Origin: Formicarius rufipectus
Lineage: Eukaryota > Chordata > Aves > Passeriformes > Formicariidae
Length of the DNA: 64,000 nt
Reading direction: 5' to 3'
Assembly (NCBI GenBank): GCA_013399695.1
Contig: VXAU01004440.1
Location: 82,264 to 146,263, forward strand
This document shows, piece by piece, positions 10,980-21,080 of this stretch. Under the pieces are notes generated by a model. It was not told the origin of the DNA, searched no databases, and was given only the letters and a program-made list of their open reading frames with translations. The position numbers were made by a program, and so were the translations under genes. How positions within the stretch are numbered: position 1 is the first letter of the stretch; the number at the start of each line of letters is the position of its first letter.

Positions 10980-12892
10980 AAATAGCCACAGACAAGCAAT
11001 GCAGACACAACATGAAAATGAAGATGACCTGTTCTCATCCACTGCCTCACCCTGCTGACTCTAGTCTCTTAGGCATACCATGGCATCTCTTGAACACAGT
11101 TCCTAGAGCATGAAGTGGACTATATTTTCCTGATCAAACAGAAAGGCCTAAAATCAGTCTTCTGAGTTGGATTTGTGGAGACTGTGGAAAAGACTGTAGT
11201 GCAGAGTTAACCAGCTCTTCTGGACTGGTCCTGATTCAGCCAGGTTAGCTGTGTGCTACATGGGTGAGAGGTCTGGAAAGTGATCTCTTTTTCACTTGGG
11301 TTCCTGTCTTTTTGTTGCTTACCGCTCTGCAGCAGGCACTGAGAGTGTCTCTGCTGCCTCTGGTTCTCCTTAGTCAGCAGCTGCTGCTTCTTATCTGTGG
11401 CAGAAGCACTATGATCAAACTAGTAGGCAGCTGGGTTGTTCTGGGACCCAGATGTAACCTGAGACTTCTGTGCTGCTGGTGCAGACTGCACATTGTGTCA
11501 GCCCAAGAATGTGTGTGGTACGCTCTTTCTTTTGTCTCACGTCCTCAGCTAAGCCTGTCAAGTTTTTTGATCTACACACAAGATCTCTGTTCACTGTTTA
11601 TGATGGAATGAGGTCACAAGTTAAGTCTAAGGCCATTTAATCACTCGCTTTGTCCCTATCATTTACCCTCATGTCCCACCATCCTTAGTCATGCCTATAG
11701 TATCAGTAGACTAATTGCATTATGGTGGTAAGACCTGACATGCAAATCTGCCATTGGTTATTATTGTGGCCTGCTTTGTGCACCAAGTCTTCTGACTGTC
11801 TCCAATGAACTGTGTACTCCAAGAGCCACTGGCTGGTGGCAATGACCCAGTTATATTGAAAACCTGGGAAGTACCCTCTATGTTTTGTGTATGTGTGTTT
11901 GGTTGGTTGGTTTGGTTTTGTTATTATTCTATTTTTCTTCACTAATGTAGGTAAGAGGCAGGTGTTGGACAAGAAAGAGTCAAGATTAACTTTTCCCCCA
12001 CTACTTACTTCTCCTCTCCTTCATTTCTTCTAAGTCTTTGTGGATCTCTCAGGATACAACTTCATCAGATCCAAGAAAGAGTTTGTGGGTCAGTGGGGCA
12101 TGTGAGTTCGTCAAAAGATTTTTCAAAAATGCTTCATGAGAAGAATTTCAGATTTGATCTCATTTCAGTAACTCACAGACAGGTTCTCACAGTGGCATCT
12201 GGACTCATGGCAAGCTGAACAGGAGCCTGTTACTTGAAGGTTTCCTCGCAGGAAAGTCTGATACTCTTGCACTTTGGCACTTGATGGTGTGGAACCAAGA
12301 CTTTGAGAACCATGGATGTCCCAGCAGTAAATAGTGCTTATGTTTTAGATCCTCAAGAAAAAGCCTAGATATTTTGAAAGGTCAGCTAGCTCAGGAAAGG
12401 TAACTGGACCAAAGGTGTGAAAGCTCTGGTGTCACAGTCCATGGCAGTGTGACTGCCAGGGGGGTGCTCATTGCTCCTGGAGCCCTGGCTCTGGGAGGTG
12501 CAGCTGCTTGGAGAAAATGCCCTATTCCTCAGTCTCATGGCTACTGATAACATCCACACCTGTTTCCCTCAGGCTCAGAGAAGTGGTGGGGGTCACCTCC
12601 CTCCGAAAGCAGCAGCCTGCAGACTGTCCTAGCCATATGGCAATGGGAGCTTTTAAAATTTTATTCTGTTTGTTGAAATATTTTTTCAATCTAAAGGAAA
12701 ATGAAAGCAAATAGAAGGTAATTCCTGGTGAACATGAACCACTGTCTTCTGTCTGGCTCCAAAGGGGAGCCTGAGAGCAGCTTACCAGCTGCACTGGGGA
12801 ACAACTTCTCCCGTTAAAGAGATATGGCAATGCATTTCTCTTCCCAGCTGGCATTCACTGCAGCTTATGTTTATGGCACTTCCCGGTGGAAG

Positions 12893-12948
12893 CAGAGCTC
12901 TCCAGAGGACTCCTGGCTAATAACACAGTCTAATGGAAGGGCCCCGGT
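12893..12948. repeat. Diverged direct repeat, copy 2 (about 55 bp)
   Basis: Partner of 10926-10979, about 1.97 kb away and in the same orientation. The first 30 or so bases are identical; the later part carries changes (AACAGCACAG versus AATAACACAG) and a 2-base insertion. In one frame both copies begin SSPEDSWL, but the frames then separate because of the indel, so coding conservation is not supported. The origin is unknown. Confidence 0.75.
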
Positions 12949-14149
12949 GCTGGGGGATGCTGAGGAGGGAAGCCTGAGCCTTCCAACTTGCATTAAAAAG
13001 TCAGGCCCCATAAGTAAAAGCTGTTATGATTCATTTCCTTCATGGCTGGACTGCGGAGAGGTATGCATAGCATACAGTTACAGCCAGGACGATAGTAAAA
13101 CCAATGTAAAACAAAACCGGGCCACTGAAAGGCACACTAAAAAAATGTCAGTGAAGAAATAAAGCAAAGGTGATACATGGCTCATTCTACAGCCAGGAAG
13201 AGTTTGTCAGTCTTTCTTGTGGGAGTATCAGGTTGTAATTCTGAGATAAGTAACATTAGTACTGAAATAAGAATTTTGTGCATGTATACGAATACACATT
13301 TTAGGAGGGTGGTAGTTTTAAAAAAGCTCTTTTCTGATGCTTACCTATTTCACTTTTTTGAAATATTGTTTCCACACTGAAATATACTGCAAGTATGAGT
13401 GCATATCTTGTAGTTTGATCTAATGTTACAATGGCTGTAAAATAAACCATTTGGAATAATATGCAATTGGATTCCATTAATATTGTGTGTTAGTCTAAAA
13501 TTTCTGCTGTAGTGAGGTTATTTTTATGGAAATAGAGAAGTTTGGATTGTAAAGTAAACAATTTCCATTTTGTATTCAACAACTGAACTATATTTCTTTT
13601 TGACACTTTTGAAAAACATGTTACACAGGATTAGTAAAAAAATCATTCACTGGAGCTTTTATATTTAATTTCACATGGCTATGCTAACTGAAAGAGGCAC
13701 TACTATGTTAGAAATACAGTATTTTCTTTCTTTGGAGGGATGTTACCTATGATTTGCTTACTTGTGGTTATTTGTTGTTACTGGGGGCACTAACATTTGG
13801 GATTTGAAATTAATAAATTTGAGATCCATTAAGAAGGGAAAAAAACATAAAAGAGAAAAATCTGTGTTCCTGTGAAAAATCCTGTTGTAGGTAATAGTAC
13901 AACTATATGTCATTTTTTAGCTACTGAAATGTGAAGTAGGTAATTGGAAAATGCCAAGGTTTTCCAACTCTCTCTGTTACTAATATTCATACTTCTGATA
14001 CAAACACTGCATGTAATGGTTTTACCAACTCAGCCTGCTGCTGGTGTGATACCAGTACCATCAAATCTGAGGCCATACCAAATGTGGTTAGGTGCTGCCA
14101 CAGTAAATTTAACCCTCATTCATTAGGGAAACAGTCCAGGTGAAAGGTC

Positions 14150-14640
14150 ACCTCCGACATCAAAATGGCCATTTAATGCTTTTATTTCCTCTAATGGGAA
14201 ATCCTAATCAATGAAAATCATTTCTATAACTTGTCCAGAGTAGTGGTTCTCTACTTAAAATGACATCTTCTGCCTAAGGCAAAAGTAATTGGAACCAGGT
14301 TGATGCCATCTGATCATAATGAGATTCAGAACTTAATGAAGTATATGGTTCACCTGTTTGCAGTACTTGGCAAACAGATCTGAGTAGGTTATTTCTTAGA
14401 TAGGAACTTCATTGCATTTGACCTTTTGTCATCCAAGGATTTGAGTAAAGTATTCCCTTCTCTGGAATTAGGTGCTTGAGTAAAACATTTCATGGGCCTG
14501 CTTAACTATTCATCTGTGCTACAATTGCAATTAATGTCTGTGTAAGTAAACCCTCTATTTTAAAGGTCATTAATTTTCTTTACACAGTACAGCTCAGGGT
14601 GTCTGCTACTAAAATAATTGGGAGCTGGTGGTATTGATTT
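14150..14640. promoter_or_regulatory. TAAT/ATTA-rich segment, possible conserved element
   Basis: Homeodomain-type cores recur here (TTTAATGC, CTAATGGG, CTAATCAATG, GTAATTGG, CAATTAATG, TCATTAATTT), mixed with G/C-containing words rather than plain AT simple repeat. No interspersed repeat is recognised. This resembles developmental enhancers, but that is inference from motif density alone. Confidence 0.15.
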
Positions 14641-16884
14641 ATGAGGGAGGATTAAAAATACTAAGAATATAAAGATTATCTAAGTGATGGCTAGGAAATG
14701 TTGTGATATAAGTCTTCCTCTTGATGGTTTTGTTTGTATTATATATTTGGGTGAAGGTCTTTGGCTTTTGCTTCAAAAAAGTCAAGCTAGATGCTCTAAT
14801 CAACCTTTCTGGTCTCAAAATTCATGCATCCTATTTGCTTGCTTCTTTAACACTTATGGAGAAATGTGGTTTTTCTTCACATGGGGAAATGTTTTACCCT
14901 CCAGACAAACCAATGGGTCCAGTTCTGCTGTAAGACTTAGGGCTGTAAAGGACTTTGGGTGGTGATGCAGCTCCACTATCACGGTTGTGCCACGACACTT
15001 TTTTACCTGGTCAGAGTGGAGTCTGTGCCAGGCAGTGTTTGTTCCATGCAGAGGCCGCTTTGCAGTGGTGTTACACACTTAACTGTCCTAAGGGATCCCT
15101 TTTTGCTCTGTTGGAAAATATTCTTAATCTGGGCTCTTCTTTATGCCAGTTCTGACTCACCTATATGGGAGTTACTTTGGTTTTACAGCTGTAATAGGGG
15201 CAGACTGTGTTTCATTACCTTTATGAAGATTATGCTAAGGTGACAAAGGGTTTGTATGGCTGAAGCTTCTCTCCCTGATGAGATTGATTCAACAGTAATT
15301 CCTCGTATGGGTCTGTTTTGTTTTTGGCTCCTTCAGTTGGCAGCACAATTAGTTCTGTGGCATCTGGAAAATGGCCGTGCATCATACATTACCATTATAA
15401 GAATACTTATCACAGTATATTGTTTATCTGTACCAGTGCCCACCCTTTACTGGGGCTTTCCAAAATGTAAGAATATATTTACTCTGAAGTAATCACAAAC
15501 TAAATATTCAGTAACTTACCAAAATGTAGAAATTAACCATTATTGCCAGCTTGATCCATGGAGAATATTTGATGGCATGGCTCAGAGTACATCAATTAAG
15601 AATTGCTGATAAGAATCCAACACAGTAAGTAACAAATTAATGGAAGGGCAAGCAGTGGAGCTTCTTTCAATATTTCAGTGTTATAAAGCTCCATTTCTAA
15701 ATTAGGAGTGTGCGTGTTACCAGACTTTCAGCTTGTTACTGATCCAAAATTGAATGTTGCCCATTAAACACTATGGGACAGTGTCATCTTTGTGAGGAAA
15801 CCATGTGATGAACTGTGCAGGAGAAAGTAACATTTTCTTTGGCAATTAAAAAATAGGTATCTGTTTGAACCTGTGCAGCAGCTGAAGTGTGAGGAAAGCA
15901 AAGGGAAACTGGTCAAAAGTCAAGGCGAATAAATGGAGCTGAGGCTCAGTGAAAACAGGGTGAGGACTTCAATGCCTGGCTTCTATGCCACCATAGTTAA
16001 TAATTTTGCATTATATTTTTCTGAAAACTTATTAATTCTCTGAATTGTAATAAACCAACTCACAAAGAAAATGGAGCTGAGGAATTCTGTTACTTAACCA
16101 AGATTCTGCAGTATACATTTTTAAGCATCATGTAAAGAACGTCTTCTCTTGTTTTTGGTTTAGTTTTGTGTCAGATATTTCTGTGAATGAATGTGAGATC
16201 TCTTCCCTGTAAGACTTCTGTTGACTGGCAGAAACCATCTGTTTAGATGTTTTTATGCCTGTTTAATTGATAATCAAGACTGAATCCTCTTATTTAGAAA
16301 ATCTGACTTGCCCATTAGTACTCTCTTCTCGCCCATGAAACGCAGAAGTCTAGAGTACAGACAGAAACACATTCCTGACTTGTAATAAAGCTGACAACCT
16401 TTACCTTCTGCTAGTATCTGTAAGTACATCCTCTTTAATCATGATCTAATTGAGGCTTTGGTATTAGAAGGGAAGAGGAGACTGTTAGAGCCTGAAGGGA
16501 CAGTTTGTCTTACAATACTAAGAAAAATTCCAGGGCTTCCTAGCCTACAGAGTGAAATGAGTTATGTTCACCTGTCAGGAAAGGAAATTCAGCAGTTCTG
16601 ATAGTCTTTGCAGTTCAAATCATGAAATAGGATCCCAGCAACGGGTATGGCTTAGGACTAATGAATGATTTATGAATGACTTTTGCTTTTTAGCTTCTGG
16701 AGGAATCTTTTCAAGACTCTTCTTATGCTCTGCCCACCACCTTTCTTTAAAGGGAAATTTGCAAGTGTGATGGAATACCTTGATCATTAGAACTGAAGGT
16801 TTAGAGGAAAAAAAAAAAAAGAACACCTAAATACTGTAAAAGTAGGAGTTTAATCATGAGAGTTAGCAGGAATGTGCCTAAGGC

Positions 16885-16918
16885 TTTTTTTTTTTTCTTT
16901 TCTCTTCCCCCCCCCCCC
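16885..16918. repeat. T-rich then C12 homopolymer tract
   Basis: Twelve T, an interrupted CT stretch and then twelve C form a continuous pyrimidine tract. Such tracts are prone to slippage and to sequencing error, so the C count should be treated with caution. Confidence 0.9.
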
Positions 16919-17397
16919 GCAAATCTCTAAAGGGTGTGTATAGTGGGAAGCATACTGCTATCTCACATGTGCACTCTGTTATTGTCATCTCCCCAGCCCG
17001 CTCCAGGTCTAACAGATGATATCAGTCATGCTTTCTACTGGATGAAGATGCCACTCTCCAAATCTTGTTCCGAAATATGTTAGGCAGTAATCAAGTTCAG
17101 AATGAAAATAGGGTCAAGACAAGTTTTCATTCTGCCGTGGACATGCCCCAGGAGTTGTAGATTGTGAGGCTTCAGGAATTTGAACACACCAGTGGCTGGT
17201 GACAGCTGTCTATTGCTGTCGTGCTATTAAAGAAGTCACTTTCCACATAGTTTGCAGACTCCCAGTTTTTTGTTGATAGCTTTTGTAGGTGGCCATTGCC
17301 TTCTCTCTATCACAAAAGGTAACTAAAAACATGTAAAAAGCTACAAAGTTATAAGGGAGCCTGCATCTACCCTGAAAAAAGTTGTAAAAATCTGAAA

Positions 17398-17428
17398 GGG
17401 GGGTAAGGATAGGGGATAGGAGGGTGGG
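17398..17428 (+). other. G-rich run, possible G-quadruplex
   Basis: Four G-runs of three or more occur within 31 bases: G6, then G4, G3 and G3, with gaps of about 8, 6 and 1 bases. The first gap is slightly longer than the classical 7-base limit, so folding would be of the relaxed type. The surrounding DNA is AT-rich, which makes the run stand out. Confidence 0.4.
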
Positions 17429-17917
17429 TGTTTAAATAAAATTGACCCAGAAAGTTGCCAAGTAATTAGAAGAGGGATCCATGATCTAGTCCCCGATCAG
17501 TGCAGTTGTCCTGGAAACACATCAGCGGGCAGAAGCGTGCAGGAGGAAATCCTTGCAACTGTAAGCAACATTAAAATGATTCCTTGTGTTATTTTGTTTG
17601 AGGTAAGGGATTCCTTATACCTGCATACAAGCTACGTGTCAGGTTTCACTCTTCCAGACTGGGAGCTGCGATAAGTAATCACACAGCTTCTTTCTAGTTG
17701 TTCTGCTGCAATCACTAAGGTTTAGATTGCAGCTAAGCATTATCCTCGCAAGGCTTAATGTTGAAAGACAGGTATTTCCAATCACTGCAGCATAAGTACC
17801 AGCATTCCTGTTTGAAATGGATTATGTTTGTGCACAGAAGAATTTTATTTATGGCTGTTGTCTGAAGTGTTGCATTCTGCTCTGTCTTTACAAATGTGCT
17901 ATGTGTGTTTGTTTCAG

Positions 17918-18013
17918 GGCTGAGGCATGTATTTGTAAGCGTGAGAATGGTTTTGGTTGCTTGTGAACGACCTGCATGTGGCTTGGTTATATGGAAGTTT
18001 TTGCAAAGCAGAG
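17918..18013 (+). other. Candidate 96-bp cassette exon
   Basis: A long pyrimidine-rich tract ends GTTTGTTTCAG at 17917, and the segment closes with a strong donor, AGAG|GTAAGAT. The length is 96 bp, a multiple of three. Exactly one frame, offset two bases, is open throughout (31 codons, containing VACERPACGLVIW). The other frames have stops. I do not recognise the peptide. A splice-flanked, frame-preserving, single-open-frame block is the best exon-like object on the plus strand here. A chance origin is still quite possible, and no partner exon is identified. Confidence 0.22.
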
Positions 18014-18791
18014 GTAAGATTTGAATTTAGTGTAGTAGCACTCCGCCAAATGGGTGATTCTGCCCTCAGAGTGACTCTGTAGTTCAGGTTAGGCGGGGAA
18101 AAAAATGTGTCTTAGTACAGAGTAAGAAAGCCCAGGTGAGAATTAAGGTAGAATAGCTATAACTTGCTCATTTCCCAAGTAGACAAATCCTAGAAAAATT
18201 TACTCTTTAGCCATCAGGCAAAGAGAGACTCTCTTTCCTTCGATCCCTCCTTATATTACAAACCCTTTGCAAATATTTCCATTGGCTTTAAGTGCAGCAT
18301 TTCATAGTTGTAGAATTTTTTTTTTTTCCATAATGTAAATGGACGCTTTCTTGCAGCTTAAATGAAACCAGTCATGATCATGGTTTGTTGCTTACTTTGT
18401 ATAGGGAATTTAGTAGGAGACCTTTTCCTCATTGTGGTTTCTTTCTTTAGTGTTGGAATTTATTTTTTTCTCAACTAGTTAACATGGGGCAGAATATGTT
18501 CTCTTGAAACCCTGCTAGACTTGATGAGCAGTTTTTCTAGTTAATCCTCAAAGCTCTCTTGCCACTTTCCCCCCCACACCCCGCCTTCCTGATTTCAGTC
18601 CCAGTTCGGTCCACTGCATAACAAAAAGAAGCTAGAAGGATGTTGTGAGTTATACTGGCATGTGTGCTCTCTTGAGAAATAATGTGCTGCTTCATCCAAG
18701 TCCCAGGATGCTCTGACACCCGTCTGCTTTGGGAACTCCTCATCTGCCTAATGTGGGATTAGATGCTGTATGAAGCACTTGGGTTTTTTTG

Positions 18792-18812
18792 TGTTTTGTT
18801 TTTTTTTTTTTT
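18792..18812. repeat. T-rich tract
   Basis: A long T run interrupted by one C within GTTTTGTTTT-type sequence. This is a simple low-complexity tract with no element body recognised beside it. Confidence 0.7.
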
Positions 18813-19062
18813 CTTTTTAAATACACTTTCTGAAAACCAAATATCCCTTTCTACACCCACAAAGCTTGCCTCTTTCATGTTGTTTTATAATAAGTATCTA
18901 TTATTAGCATAATAACTGCTCAAAGTGACATCTTACATTGTATTGTCAAAGATCCATGTATTAATATTTCCACAGTTCTGATGCTATGATACACTGTAGT
19001 ACTGTAATTTTACCAGAGATTATTATTTTTGTGTCAAAGATCTGCCTATTCCATTTACTTAC

Positions 19063-19109
19063 CATACAGTGACACCAAAACTACTGATAGTGGGGCTGTT
19101 GTGAAGGTT
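19063..19109 (-). other. Candidate 47-bp exon on minus strand
   Basis: Read on the minus strand, an acceptor with a T-rich tract ends TTTGCTTTACAG, and the segment finishes at a strong donor, TATG|GTAAGTAAA. One frame reads NLHNSPTISSFGVTV with no stop and another is also open. It lies about 300 bp from the CpG cluster at 19400-19915, on its left side, which fits a transcript leaving that cluster leftwards. This is only a positional suggestion. No known protein is recognised. Confidence 0.2.
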
Positions 19110-19399
19110 CTGTAAAGCAAAGTGTCAAAAAAAAAAGTATGTAAAAGCATACCAAACCTCAGAATGCTTTGATTGCTTCCTGAATTACTTGAACAAGGAG
19201 AATGGGGAAATTCATTCATGCAACATTCCCTTGTTGTGTATGTATTTGTTTATCTTACAGTTTGTTTAGGCCTGTCTTGTATCCTTTCTTCTAAGCAAAG
19301 TGAGTTGGCAAAGGCCAGCACGCCACTCTTAACTCTGTTTTATTACTTATCAAACAGGCTTTGTGCAAAGATTAACTGTGTTTGCTCTCTATTTGCTAT

Positions 19400-19915
19400 T
19401 ATTGCCCGCCCCCCCCCACCGCCCGCTGTTCAGTAAGTACCCTAAGCAGTTTGATAAGATGACGGAAAGGTTGTCTGGTTTCATTGTTGCTCCTTTCAGA
19501 ATCTCTTGTATCCTCTGGCGAAATGTTATCTTGTACTTTGTTCCAGTAATAGTCCTCAGTGATTCAGAACAGGTATTCTTTTGTCTCCTGCCCTAACAAT
19601 GCGCGTAGGGGAGGCCGTTTGTTCTCTTTGAGCAGCTCGGGCGCTGCAGACAAAAGCCACTGCGGAGCAGAAGAACAGCTGTCTTTACACCCACTATCAA
19701 TAGATCGCCCTCCTCCTCCCGCGGGCTGATAGCGGAGGGGGGGCTGCGAATGAACAAAACCCTCTGGACTCTTTCTTTCCTCGGTATGCTACACGGGCTT
19801 CCTTTCCCCTCCCCGCTGCAAGGCGTGTTGCAGTGAATGGGTAGAGGAGATAACAGCGGTGCTCTCGCATCCGCGTGCGCTTTCAAGGCATCCTTCTTGA
19901 GGTGCCCCGGCTCTA
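19400..19915. promoter_or_regulatory. CpG-rich cluster, possible CpG island or promoter
   Basis: By eye about 21 CpG dinucleotides fall within roughly 310 bp (19601-19911), including GCGCGT, CCCGCGGG and CCGCGTGCGC, while flanking kilobases have almost none. A C-rich block (CCCGCCCCCCCCCACCGCCC) lies just upstream at about 19405. Other words seen are an E-box in ACAGCTGT and an ATCAATA core. CpG retention of this kind is typical of unmethylated promoters or distal enhancers in vertebrates. No coding first exon is identified on either side. A GTAAGT follows the C-rich block at 19434, but its use as a donor is unproven. Confidence 0.45.
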
Positions 19916-20236
19916 AGGCCAGACTATGAAATAATTTTAAAAATATTTACTTGAGGTGATGATTTCATTTGACAATAGCATAAAGTTTGCATGGATAGAA
20001 CCGCTAAATCCATCCTCTCTGTTGACACATAAAATTTTGAATATAAGAAAAGTATTTCATCAAACCATCCCTCTTTTTACCATGAAATACTTGAAAATTA
20101 TCTGACACTATCTATTTACAACATATAATGAGTGCTGAGTCAGTGAATAATGCTGTTTTAGCCTTCTTTGCCTCTTTTTTGAGGTAGCAAGAAGTGGGGG
20201 GTTAGAGAGAGGAGTTAGCTCTGTGGTTTTTGTGTC

Positions 20237-20260
20237 TTTTTTTTTTTTTTTTTCCCCCCC
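20237..20260. repeat. T17-C7 tract
   Basis: Seventeen T followed directly by seven C, a homopolymeric pyrimidine tract. Lengths may be affected by sequencing error. Confidence 0.9.
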
Positions 20261-20749
20261 TGGGAAACTTGGAAGAAAGCATTACAGGTGTCATTTGTGG
20301 CTAGCAGATAATCTCGTCCTAAAGGAAACCCACTTCATCTTGAGGTTTTCTGAAGATAATCAAAGATTTGACATCAGATGTGAAGGGGAGAGAAGAAAGA
20401 GGGAATGTTCTTGTTGAAACCCCACCACTGGAAATCCCAGAGACCTGGTCTGGGTTGTGCTTGGCATTGACTCACATCTCTGCTTTGTGCAAAACCATCT
20501 CTCACCCCACTTTGGGAATGCTCTCACTGCAGAGCTATAGGTTCTCCTGGGATTTTCCATCATGAAAACAATAATGCTAATGGTCATAAAGCCAGAGAGT
20601 CAGAATGGCATGGAAGGTTTTTCATTTTGGCTACCATGATTTTTGTTTATAAAGTGGTGCAAGCACAGATAGAAATGTTGAACAAAAATCTACTTCAGAA
20701 TAACTTTCAGCCTAATGGTGGGATCTGTCTCCTCACAAATTAAAGGCCC

Positions 20750-20805
20750 TCCCTACCTAAGAGCTTAAAAGGTAATGTTCCTTCCCTACATAAGAGCTTA
20801 AAATG
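20750..20805. repeat. Tandem duplication with 33-bp period
   Basis: TCCCTACCTAAGAGCTTAAA at 20750 recurs at 20783 as TCCCTACATAAGAGCTTAAA, with a single change within the shared 22 or so bases. The remainder of each 33-bp unit is less alike. This is a small, fairly recent local duplication. Confidence 0.85.
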
Positions 20806-21049
20806 AGAACTCTGTTTTAAGTACTAACTTGTCATAAGCATGTTATTGGCACTGTAGAAATAACTTACGAAGAGTGTATTCCAAGGTCTTTCAGTATCTG
20901 AGTGGGTGTTGGTTGTTTTACTGAGCCATAGTTATTTGCCAAATATCACCTGAGTTTCTTGTGTGTATTATTAAGATCACAGTGAATCCACAAGGCATGT
21001 CCTCATCCCCTAAACAGACTTTGACCCAACCCTGATTTCAGTCTTTGCT

Positions 21050-21080
21050 GAGAGAGAGAGGAGGGAGGGGGGAAAAAAAA
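21050..21080. repeat. Purine-rich GA/GGGA/A tract
   Basis: GAGAGAGAGAGG followed by GGGAGGGGGG and a run of nine A make an all-purine tract on the plus strand. It is a low-complexity repeat. Confidence 0.8.

Larger units (their letters stand above)
10857..19399. other. Single-copy non-coding stretch
   Basis: No gene is recognised in about 8.5 kb. Open frames of 110-115 codons at 11264-11611, 12522-12854 and 12824-13162 have no known motif and overlap on opposite strands. Inside lie the two copies of a 55-bp duplication, homopolymer runs near 16885-16918 and 18792-18812, a G-rich run at 17398-17428, a motif-rich segment at 14150-14640 and exon candidates at 17918-18013 and 19063-19109. Confidence 0.6.
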
